From positions 1 to 64,000 of the forward strand of contig NZ_JACHBG010000032.1 in NCBI RefSeq assembly GCF_014207095.1: 64,000 bases of DNA, written 5' to 3'. A program made the translations under genes and the position numbers. The notes below the pieces were generated by a model. The model ran no database searches. It was not told where the DNA came from and saw nothing but the letters and a program-made list of their open reading frames with translations. This document shows, one piece after another, positions 1-7,267 of this stretch. Each line of letters opens with the position of its first letter. Position 1 is the first letter of the stretch. Origin of the DNA: Martinezella lusitana (lineage in GTDB: Bacteria > Pseudomonadota > Alphaproteobacteria > Rhizobiales > Rhizobiaceae).

Positions 1-95
1 ATCAGCACTTCGCCGGCCCGAGGTCCCTCAAGCTGAACCGTCATCACCTCAAGCGGCTTACCGGCCTGCACCGCGACTGCTGCTCTTACGTCCAT
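1..95 (-). CDS. Class III alcohol / S-(hydroxymethyl)glutathione dehydrogenase, N-terminal part only
   Basis: This is the start of a minus-strand gene cut by the window edge. It begins at the ATG complementary to 93-95, with a strong GGAGG ribosome site 7 bases upstream. The visible residues begin MDVRAAVAVQAGKPLEV, followed by LEGPRAGEVL. That opening is typical of class III zinc alcohol dehydrogenases, which oxidise the glutathione adduct of formaldehyde in the cytoplasm. Only about 31 residues are visible, so the zinc ligands cannot be checked. It lies 50 bases downstream of mocC on the same strand and is probably co-transcribed with it. That suits removal of formaldehyde released by rhizopine demethylation. 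Another zinc-dependent alcohol dehydrogenase is possible. Confidence 0.65.
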   Translation of the reverse strand, partial: MDVRAAVAVQAGKPLEVMTVQLEGPRAGEVL

Positions 96-145
96 CGAAA
101 TTCCTCCAAAATCAATAGTCTATCCGTGATATCTCGTTTGATTTA

Positions 146-979
146 TCAGCTGGCAGTTCTTGCCCACAAATCCAGTATTTCCTGCCTCATGAGCAGGGAT
201 TCCTCCCAACGATCGGTGCTGTCTTCACCGTCCCTTCCGGTGATGGCATAGGGCTTCGGTCCCAGCTCACAGGTGAAGGCAAGCGTTGCGTCCTTATCGG
301 CCCGGTTGCGCCAGCTCTTGAAACCATAGTCCCACCAGCCGAGGAAAAGATCGACCCAGGGTCTGTGATGCGGGAAGGAGATTTCGATCTGAACCTGTTC
401 GCGTGAGGCAACGCGGCCATGAAAGGCCCAGGAGCTATCCAGGATCCGATGAATAAGCGCATGGTTCTCCTCCGATACAGGCCAGGAAAACTCTCGCCCG
501 ACGAGGAAATGCGAGATATCGCCGAGTAGCCGCAGGTTCGGCAGCCGGTCGAGCAGATCGAGCGTGAAGAACAGGTCGGTCGTCATCCGGTCGCGGTGGG
601 TCTCGATCCAGACATCGATGCCGGCCTCTTCCGCCAGCCGCTGCCAACCTTCCAGCAAGGGGATGCAATCTTCCAGCCGACGCAGTCGCACGTCAGGCTG
701 CAGGCAGACGTGATGGACATTGAATTCAGCAGCGATTTCCAGCGCCGGCTTCAGATCGTCGACGGTCTTGGGGAAACATTGCCCCTCCGCCTGCAGACCA
801 TGCTGTTTCAGAAGGCCGGCAATACGGGCAACGACATCGCGGTCATACCAATGGGTGCTGATGCCATCGAAGCCGGCAGCCGCAATCTTTTCGATATTCT
901 CCTCCAGAGAAAGCTCTGGATAACGCGCGCTGCGTCGCTCCATGGACCAAAGCGACTGGAATATGAGCAAATTCTGCAT
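146..979 (-). CDS. mocC: MocC-like TIM-barrel sugar isomerase/epimerase (rhizopine catabolism)
   Basis: This is a 277-residue protein of the xylose-isomerase-like TIM-barrel (AP endonuclease 2) family, which acts on inositol or sugar derivatives in the cytoplasm. Expected metal ligands are visible: E126 and H128 in WIETHRD, and D154 and H157 in GDISHF. The start is the ATG at 979, preceded by GGGAGGAAC. MocC is known from the rhizopine (3-O-methyl-scyllo-inosamine) loci of Sinorhizobium and Rhizobium leguminosarum. The assignment leans on the neighbours, because mocB, mocD, mocE and mocF homologues all follow. The gene is divergent from mocB and shares an upstream region with two operator-like repeats. 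The exact reaction of MocC is not established. Confidence 0.75.
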   Translation of the reverse strand: MQNLLIFQSLWSMERRSARYPELSLEENIEKIAAAGFDGISTHWYDRDVVARIAGLLKQHGLQAEGQCFPKTVDDLKPALEIAAEFNVHHVCLQPDVRLRRLEDCIPLLEGWQRLAEEAGIDVWIETHRDRMTTDLFFTLDLLDRLPNLRLLGDISHFLVGREFSWPVSEENHALIHRILDSSWAFHGRVASREQVQIEISFPHHRPWVDLFLGWWDYGFKSWRNRADKDATLAFTCELGPKPYAITGRDGEDSTDRWEESLLMRQEILDLWARTAS

Positions 980-1039
980 AGTTCCTCCCGTAGCAGTAGG
1001 TTGCTCAGATCACGAATTCCAAGTGTTCGCCAGCCGATG

Positions 1040-1061
1040 CGATGATGGGTTTTGATCATCG
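1040..1061. promoter_or_regulatory. Operator-like inverted repeat 1 in the mocC-mocB divergent promoter
   Basis: The arms CGATGAT (1040-1046) and ATCATCG (1055-1061) are perfectly complementary around an 8-base spacer, GGGTTTTG. A related sequence, ATGATGG followed by TTTTT and CATCA, occurs about 70 bases further on. Both lie between the divergent mocC and mocB starts. This fits binding by the LacI-type regulator encoded at 3564-4604, but that pairing is inferred. Confidence 0.45.
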
Positions 1062-1110
1062 GTGCGTTTCATTGCAAAGCGGATGTATTCGCCCGAACAC
1101 GGGCCGCCGG

Positions 1111-1128
1111 CATGATGGTTTTTCATCA
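1111..1128. promoter_or_regulatory. Operator-like inverted repeat 2 in the mocC-mocB divergent promoter
   Basis: TGATG (1113-1117) and CATCA (1124-1128) are complementary around a 6-base T-rich spacer. The repeat resembles the element at 1040-1061, sharing ATGATGG plus a T-run and ATCA. Two related sites in one divergent promoter suggest a cooperative repressor. Confidence 0.4.
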
Positions 1129-1209
1129 AAATACTCCCGGACGCCAACCAGCTCCATCGGTAACTCTTTCCTAGCGGTCACTTGGGCCGTCGTTTCCTGG
1201 GAGGAGAAC

Positions 1210-2139
1210 ATGTTGAAGTTTTTAAGCGCCGGCGCGCTCGCGCTCGTGCTGTCATCGCAAGCCCATGCCGCCGATCGGATCGGTGTCTCGATGGGCTACC
1301 TGACAACCAATTTCCGAACCTTGATCGCCAATGGAATGCAGGACTACGGCAAGACCAAGGGCCTCGACCTGCAGGTGGTCGACGCCGCCAACGACGTCAA
1401 CAAGCAGCTCGATCAGGTGCGCAATTTCGCGGCCGGCGGTGTGTCGGCCATCATTGTCGACCCGGTGGATTCTGACGGAACGTTGGCGATGAGCAAGATT
1501 GCGGCGGATGCCGGTATTCCGCTGATCTACGTCAACATCCAACCGACGGACCTGACGACGCTTGCAAAGAAGCAGGCCTTTGTCGGATCGAATGAAACCG
1601 AATCCGGCACGCTGCAGACGAAGGAAGTCTGTCGCATACTCGGTGGCAAGGGCGACGTCGTCGTCATGGTCGGCGATCTCAGCAGCCAGGCGGCGCGCCA
1701 GCGGACGCAGGACGTGCATGACGTCCTGAAATCGAGCGACTGCAGCGGCATCAAAGTCGTGCGCGAGCAGGTGGGCAATTGGAGCCGGGTCGATGGCGCA
1801 GATCTGGTCTCGAACTGGCTGACGTCAGGGCTGACCTTCGATGCGGTTATTGCCAACAATGATGAAATGGCGCTCGGCGCGATCTCCGCAATCAAGAATG
1901 CAGGGGGCTCGACCGACAAGACCATCGTTGCAGGTATCGACGCGACGCCCGACGCGCTGCAGGCAATGAAATCAGCCGACCTCAAAGTCACGGTATTCCA
2001 GGATGCGAAGGCACAGGGCCGCGGCGCCGTCGATACCGCACTCAAGGCCATCAAGGGCGAGCAGATCGACCGGGAAGTATGGATCCCCTTCAAACTGGTC
2101 ACAAAGGAAAACATGGTGCAGTTCGAGAGCCTGAACTGA
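1210..2139 (+). CDS. mocB: MocB-like periplasmic rhizopine/sugar-binding protein
   Basis: This is a 309-residue sugar ABC-type binding protein (periplasmic binding protein type 1). The chosen ATG at 1210 follows GGAGGAG closely and opens a signal peptide, MLKFLSAGALALVLSSQAHA, with cleavage before ADRIGVSM. The body has the family pattern, including IIVDPVDSDG, VIANNDEMALGAI and IVAGIDATPDALQAM. MocB is the binding protein of rhizopine loci. No permease or ATPase gene is adjacent, so transport partners must lie beyond the left edge or elsewhere. Longer readings upstream lack a signal peptide and ribosome site. It leads into mocD after about 200 bases. Confidence 0.8.
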   Translation: MLKFLSAGALALVLSSQAHAADRIGVSMGYLTTNFRTLIANGMQDYGKTKGLDLQVVDAANDVNKQLDQVRNFAAGGVSAIIVDPVDSDGTLAMSKIAADAGIPLIYVNIQPTDLTTLAKKQAFVGSNETESGTLQTKEVCRILGGKGDVVVMVGDLSSQAARQRTQDVHDVLKSSDCSGIKVVREQVGNWSRVDGADLVSNWLTSGLTFDAVIANNDEMALGAISAIKNAGGSTDKTIVAGIDATPDALQAMKSADLKVTVFQDAKAQGRGAVDTALKAIKGEQIDREVWIPFKLVTKENMVQFESLN

Positions 2140-2335
2140 CGAAACGGGCATCAGCAACGAGGAGCGCAGCTGCCGGCGCCGGGGAAGGAGGAGCCATGGC
2201 GTTCCCCTTCCCATCCCTCATTGAGGCTCGACGAACTTCTCATCGCCGTGAGCAAATTTCATCAAATCAATGCTGTCGTTTCCAGTCGACACCGCTGACA
2301 CTGACTGCATCGTTTCATTCACCGGGAGGCACATC

Positions 2336-3370
2336 ATGGACGACACGCTCTACGGCACGCGCGATAAGCGCGGCGACTGGAAGCCAAAGAAGCTTTTGCA
2401 ATACCCGCCCGTCTTCATCTGGCCGGCCAAACCGATCGCATTCCTGAAATGGTTCTTTGGATACCCCGGGTATCTGATGCCCTGGAATGTCGTCTATGCC
2501 GTCGTCGCAACGCTGCTGTGGCTTTACGCGACGCCCTCCATGGAAACCATGAGGACGCTGGCGCCGGGCTGGATCGCCTATCTACTCGTGCGCAATGCCG
2601 CTCTGGTCTTCGTGTTTTTCGGCGCCTTCCACCTGCGTCTCTACATGCAGAAGAAGCAAGGCACGAGCTTCAAGTACAATAGCAAATGGCCATCGAAGGA
2701 TAATTCGGCGTTCCTCTTTGGCAACCAGACCACCGACAATGTGATCTGGACCTTTGCGAGCGCCGTGCCTTTCTGGACGGCCTTCGAGGTGCTGACCCTC
2801 TGGGCCTTTGCCAATGGTATCATTCCCTATGTGGATTTTGCCGAACACCCGATCTATTGCGCGATCATCATGCTGTTGATCCCGGCCTTCCGCGATCTGC
2901 ACTTCTACCTCGTGCATCGCCTGATCCACTGGCCGCCGCTCTATCATGCGGTCCACAAGCTGCATCATAACAACGTCAATCCAGGTCCGTGGTCAGGTCT
3001 GGCCATGCACCCGGTCGAGCATCTCCTGTATTTCTCAGGCGTTCTCATTCATTGGATCGTGCCGTCCAGTCCGGTCCATGCGCTGTTCCATCTGACCCAT
3101 GCCGCGCTGGCGCCGGCGCCGGGCCATGCCGGCTTCGACAAGATCGTCATCGGCGAGGAAACGGGCATCGATACCCATGCCTATGATCACTATCTCCATC
3201 ACAAATTCTTCGAATGCAACTATGCAGACGGTGTCATTCCGCTCGACCAATGGTTCGGCACCTTCCACGATGGTTCGAAAGAAGCGGAGGATCGGATGAA
3301 CAAGCGCTTCATGGAGCGCGCCAAGAAATATGCCGAGAAACAAGCGCGCCGCTCCGGCACAGCGGGCTAG
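2336..3370 (+). CDS. mocD: MocD-like di-iron membrane hydroxylase (sterol desaturase / fatty acid hydroxylase superfamily)
   Basis: This 344-residue integral membrane protein has the histidine boxes of the fatty-acid-hydroxylase superfamily: H194xxxH198, H207xxHH211 and H285xxHH289, plus HPVEH near 225. Hydrophobic segments lie near 50-67, 80-100, 138-160 and 172-185. The ATG at 2336 follows GGGAGG by 7 bases. In the R. leguminosarum moc locus, MocD with ferredoxin MocE and reductase MocF is thought to carry out the first oxidative (demethylating) step on rhizopine. Finding all three in one locus supports that role. The protein could act on another membrane-accessible substrate, but the context argues for rhizopine. 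Confidence 0.8.
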   Translation: MDDTLYGTRDKRGDWKPKKLLQYPPVFIWPAKPIAFLKWFFGYPGYLMPWNVVYAVVATLLWLYATPSMETMRTLAPGWIAYLLVRNAALVFVFFGAFHLRLYMQKKQGTSFKYNSKWPSKDNSAFLFGNQTTDNVIWTFASAVPFWTAFEVLTLWAFANGIIPYVDFAEHPIYCAIIMLLIPAFRDLHFYLVHRLIHWPPLYHAVHKLHHNNVNPGPWSGLAMHPVEHLLYFSGVLIHWIVPSSPVHALFHLTHAALAPAPGHAGFDKIVIGEETGIDTHAYDHYLHHKFFECNYADGVIPLDQWFGTFHDGSKEAEDRMNKRFMERAKKYAEKQARRSGTAG

Positions 3371-3510
3371 AGCAGAGCAAAATCAGAGCCGGCCGGATCA
3401 CGCCGCCGGCACAATGATCTCACGCGCTTGCCGAAGTCATATTGCGCTCCATATGCGCCATTTCGGCTCTCCCCCGCCACCGGCCTTGCCGGCCGTCGAT
3501 GGCGGGAAAT

Positions 3511-3545
3511 GCCGGAGCCTGCGGCCCTCCTTCGCAGGCTCCGGC
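3511..3545. terminator. Strong hairpin between convergent mocD and lacI-type genes
   Basis: The 12-bp arms GCCGGAGCCTGC (3511-3522) and GCAGGCTCCGGC (3534-3545) are perfectly complementary around an 11-base loop. They sit between the two convergent genes ending at 3370 and 3564, so the hairpin probably terminates both. A short T-rich stretch follows on the plus strand. Confidence 0.7.
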
Positions 3546-3563
3546 CTTGTCATTTCCGCTTTA

Positions 3564-4604
3564 TCACCGAGCAGTGACAATCGGGGCTCCTATATTCTCC
3601 GCCGTATACGTCAGAAACGGCACCGGATCCTGACTGACGGGCACATCGATGATCCCCATTCGCAATAGAATAGTATCCAGCGCCCGCCTTGCCTGTGTCT
3701 CAGGCGCTTGATCGAGCACGAGCGTCATCAGCCCCGACGATATGAAGCGGCGGGTTTCATCATTGAGCTCGTGCCCTATCCACACGCATTCACTCCTTCT
3801 CTGCCCCTGAAAGCGCTGAAGTACCGAGCCGACACCGAGATTGGCGCCGCCGGCGTTGTAGACGCCGACAATATCGGGGCAACGTCGCAGCGCCTGTGCC
3901 AGCAACTCGGCGGATTGCACGTCATCATCACGACCGAACACCACCTCTGAAAACGTCAACTTTGAGCGGCCCTCGGCACCGAGATAATCGGAAAAGCCGC
4001 GAATACGCTCCCTGTGGATCTGATAGGCCCAACTGTGGCAGACGGCGATGATGCTACCGGTAACGTGTTGGAGCATGCGCGACATATAGAATCCGGCGGT
4101 TCGGCCCGCGGCATAATTGTCTATACCGACGAACACGTCGTCCCTGCCGGTGAGGTAGGAGACGATCTGCACCACTTCGACACCGGCTGCCCGAACCTTG
4201 CGCAAGCTCTCGCGAATTGCCGGGTGATCGACGGCGGCAACAATCAGACCATGCCGGCGAATGCTGCTGTCAGCCACATGCGCCGCAAACTTCTCGGGAT
4301 CGCTCTCTTCCACGAAGGTCCGGTTGACGGTGATCGAGCTGTCCAGCGAGGCGGCAATCCGCTCGAAGGCACGATTGAGCCTGCTGAAGAACGGCGACTC
4401 CGGCCTGACCAGGATGACCTCGATGCGGATCGTGCCGCGATAGAGGCTTGGAATGTTCCCCTTGTAGCCCAGCCGCTTGGCAGCCAGCACCACTTTCTCC
4501 GCCGTCTGCGGCTTCACGCTGCCGCGTTCGTTCAGAACACGTTCCACGGTCGCAAGGCCGACACCTGCGGCCGCAGCAATGTCCACGAGACGTGCCTTCT
4601 TCAT
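3564..4604 (-). CDS. LacI-family transcriptional regulator of the moc locus
   Basis: This is a 346-residue regulator. The N-terminal LacI helix-turn-helix reads MKKARLVDIAAAAGVGLATVERVLNERG in effect, with hinge region up to about residue 60. A type 1 periplasmic-binding-like sugar sensor follows, with GLIVAAVDHPAI, FVGIDNYAAGRTAG and VGVYNAGGANLG. The start at 4604 has a good AGGAGCGG site, while upstream in-frame codons lack homology. It is divergent from mocE and convergent with mocD, so it is the likely local regulator. Described rhizopine loci use the GntR-type MocR, so a LacI-type regulator here is a difference worth noting. The effector is probably rhizopine or an inositol derivative. 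Confidence 0.85.
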   Translation of the reverse strand: MKKARLVDIAAAAGVGLATVERVLNERGSVKPQTAEKVVLAAKRLGYKGNIPSLYRGTIRIEVILVRPESPFFSRLNRAFERIAASLDSSITVNRTFVEESDPEKFAAHVADSSIRRHGLIVAAVDHPAIRESLRKVRAAGVEVVQIVSYLTGRDDVFVGIDNYAAGRTAGFYMSRMLQHVTGSIIAVCHSWAYQIHRERIRGFSDYLGAEGRSKLTFSEVVFGRDDDVQSAELLAQALRRCPDIVGVYNAGGANLGVGSVLQRFQGQRRSECVWIGHELNDETRRFISSGLMTLVLDQAPETQARRALDTILLRMGIIDVPVSQDPVPFLTYTAENIGAPIVTAR

Positions 4605-4781
4605 TCCGCTCCTCCTTGATGAAAAATGATCATAATCAGCGTGGAATGTGAAGGGCAATTTCGCGCATGCTTGAAACCAGTCGGGGAGAGAAAACGAAGC
4701 GCGATCAAGGCGCAACATCATATTTTCCCAACATCTGACAATGGCGTTGACGGCTTTGGCCGAATGTAATGGGAGGAAGAA

Positions 4782-5099
4782 ATGACCAACTGGGTTGACG
4801 CGTGCGGTGCCGATGAAATCGATCAGGAAGATGTCCTTCGCTTCGATCACGCCGGGCGAACTTTTGCGATTTATCGTAGCCCTGACGACGAGTATTTCGC
4901 CACCGATGGCCTTTGCACCCACGAAAAGATCCATTTGGCCGATGGGCTCGTCATGGATGACACCATCGAATGTCCAAAGCACAATGGTCGCTTCAGCTAC
5001 AAGACGGGTGAGGCGCGGGGGGCGCCGGTCTGCATCAATCTGAAAACCTATCCGGTCAAGGTGGAGGGCGATCGCGTCATGATCGGAATCGGAGCATGA
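4782..5099 (+). CDS. mocE: MocE-like Rieske [2Fe-2S] ferredoxin
   Basis: This 105-residue soluble Rieske protein carries the cluster ligands C45xH47 (CTHEKIHLADG) and C64xxH67 (CPKHNGRF). The ATG at 4782 follows GGGAGG. It would pass electrons from the downstream reductase to the MocD hydroxylase. The gene overlaps mocF by four bases (ATGA), a sign of translational coupling. MocE of R. leguminosarum is this kind of protein, and the length fits. Confidence 0.85.
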   Translation: MTNWVDACGADEIDQEDVLRFDHAGRTFAIYRSPDDEYFATDGLCTHEKIHLADGLVMDDTIECPKHNGRFSYKTGEARGAPVCINLKTYPVKVEGDRVMIGIGA

Positions 5100-6337
5100 G
5101 TAGCGAGCCCGGGATCATCATCGTCGGCGCCGGCGAGTGCGGCGCACGCGCAGCTTTAAGCCTGCGCGAAGGAAGCTACCTGCATCCCGTCACCATCATC
5201 GGCGAGGAGGTTCATCTGCCCTATGAGCGACCGCCACTTTCCAAAAAGATCTTGCTTAATGAAGGAGAACCTCAATCTCCAGCCGTGCTCGACGAGCTCG
5301 CGCTCCAGGAGCGGAATATCCGACATATTGGCGGAACAACGGCGACGGCTATCGACACCTCTGCAAAAAAACTGATCCTTTCGGATGGCCGGGCATTGCC
5401 TTACAGCAAATTGCTGCTGACGACGGGCGCAACGCCAAGGCGATTGCCGAACGTTCCAACCAGCAGCCGGATCGTTTACCTGCGAACGATCGACGACGCG
5501 CTTGCGCTGCGTCCCTGGATCCGCGCCGATATGCATGTCGCCGTGCTCGGCGGCGGCTTCATCGGGCTGGAGGTCGCCGCTTCGGCGCGCAGTCGCGGTG
5601 CCAAGGCAACGATCATCGAGGCGCAGGAGCGCATTCTCAAACGCGGTGTAGCCGAGCCGATCGCCGAAACAATGGCGTCTCTGCATCGCCGCAACGGCGT
5701 CACGATCCAATGCGGCGTGAGCGTCCTCGATATCGAAGCGGACGAGCAGCGCGTCGCCATTTCTCTGTCCGACAGAGAAATGATCACGGCAGACGTACTG
5801 GTCGTGGGGATCGGCGCGCAGCCCCGCATCGAGCTCGCCGCTCAGGCAGGGATTGCCGTCGATAATGGCATTACCGTCAACGAACGTCTGGAGACATCGG
5901 TTGCAGATATCTATGCCGCCGGCGACTGCTGCTCCTTTCCACATCCCCTTTATGGCGGCCGTCGGCTGCGCCTGGAGGCGTGGCGCAACGCGCAGGATCA
6001 AGGCATTCTTGCCGCCGCCAATCTCTTAGGCGCCAACCGCAGCCACGAGGCCGTCCCCTATTTCTGGTCGGATCAGTTCGATCATACGCTCCAGATCGCC
6101 GGTCTTGCCGATGAGGGCCGCTCCGTTGTTCGCAGAGACCTTGGCGAGGGCGCCTTCATCCTGTTTCATCTCGACGGCGAGCAACGGCTGGTCGCAGCAA
6201 GCGGCGTCGGGCCTGGCAACAGGGTCGCCAAGGATATCAAGTTGAGCGAGATGCTGATTGCCAAGCACCTGATTTTGCCTATCGAGGCACTGGCTGGGGG
6301 CGTAAACCTCAAGTCCCTGCTACCGCGAGCAGCCTAG
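5096..6337 (+). CDS. mocF: MocF-like FAD-dependent ferredoxin reductase
   Basis: This 413-residue reductase has an FAD-binding GAGECGARAAL near the N terminus, a NAD(P)H-binding GGGFIGLEVAAS around 152-163, and the second FAD motif IYAAGDCC around 278-285. A C-terminal reductase domain ends the protein. The architecture is that of ferredoxin reductases of oxygenase systems (BphA4/camphor type). It overlaps mocE by ATGA, so MocE and MocF should be made together as the electron chain for MocD. Confidence 0.85.
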   Translation: MSSEPGIIIVGAGECGARAALSLREGSYLHPVTIIGEEVHLPYERPPLSKKILLNEGEPQSPAVLDELALQERNIRHIGGTTATAIDTSAKKLILSDGRALPYSKLLLTTGATPRRLPNVPTSSRIVYLRTIDDALALRPWIRADMHVAVLGGGFIGLEVAASARSRGAKATIIEAQERILKRGVAEPIAETMASLHRRNGVTIQCGVSVLDIEADEQRVAISLSDREMITADVLVVGIGAQPRIELAAQAGIAVDNGITVNERLETSVADIYAAGDCCSFPHPLYGGRRLRLEAWRNAQDQGILAAANLLGANRSHEAVPYFWSDQFDHTLQIAGLADEGRSVVRRDLGEGAFILFHLDGEQRLVAASGVGPGNRVAKDIKLSEMLIAKHLILPIEALAGGVNLKSLLPRAA

Positions 6338-6456
6338 CGGCAGCAAGCGATAAGGTCAGCGCTGTACAGTGCTGCTGAACCCTGCACGACCATGCGGAGC
6401 AAAGCCATACGGATAGCTACCTTGCCGATTATCTGACTGCGCCCTACCCTTGGCTC

Positions 6457-7154
6457 ATGCAGAATCGCTTCTCCTTCCACCCAGCGACCGCTGATCGCTT
6501 GTCCGATATAGAAGCGGTCTTCGACGACTGCTCCGGCGGCAGAAACTGTCGCTGCGCCTACTGGTATCTTCCGAACGCTGACTACAAGGCGGGATGGGGC
6601 GAGGGAAATCGCGCTGGTTCCGAAATCTGATCCATTAACCACCCCCGCCGCGTGTTCTCGCCTATCAGAAGGGCGAACCGGCTGGATGGTGCGGTGTCGC
6701 GCCACGTGCAGTATTCGACCGCCTGCGGCGTTCCAAGCCCTTTGCTCCCATCGATGACAGAGTGGTGTGGTCGATCAATTGCTTCATCGTCCGCAAATCA
6801 TTCCGACGGCAGGGGCTCTCGCGCCTGCTGCTGAAACATGCCGTCGAGTTTGCAATGGCTCAGGGGGCCGAATGTCTCGAGGCATATCCCGTCGATCCGT
6901 CCATTGCATCAAAATCAAGCGAACTTTATCCGGGGACGCTATCGATGTTCCTCGATGCCGGCTTCGTAGAAGTTGCAAGACGGCTGCCTTCAAGGCCAGT
7001 CGTGCGCTTGGAATACCGCCGAACACGTCGACTGGAGATCGGAGGCGGTCGCTTTGCGACGAGGCATTGTAAACCCGCGGCTGGGTTGGAGCCCGATAGG
7101 GCCGCATCCGTGAACGATCTGTGCGCAGACAATGTTGCATCGAGCACCAGATAA
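6457..7154 (+). pseudogene. Broken GNAT-family acetyltransferase
   Basis: An ATG at 6457 opens a frame reading MQNRFSFHPATADRLSDIEA and then CRCAYWYLPNADYKAGWGEGN before it stops near 6630. The homologous sequence continues in another frame across an internal TAA, reading AYQKGEPAGWCGVAPRAVFD. It reaches the acetyl-CoA-binding part near 6762-6860, FIVRKSFRRQGLSRLLL. At least one frameshift and one stop are needed to join them, so this is a decayed N-acetyltransferase. The downstream open part (6762-7154) could still be translated, but it lacks half of the fold. Sequencing error is an alternative. Confidence 0.6.
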
Positions 7155-7267
7155 ACCTAGCACTCGATGTCGTGGAAGCCGTTCAATTCGCAGGCGATTT
7201 GGTCAGTGACGGCCGCTTTGCCATCATTCGCGAAACGGCGCTCCATTGGTCAGAAGCACTTCAGCTA

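Noticed and set aside
6334..6705. Minus-strand frame after mocF
   Set aside because: It is antisense to the GNAT remnant, whose homology is clear on the plus strand.
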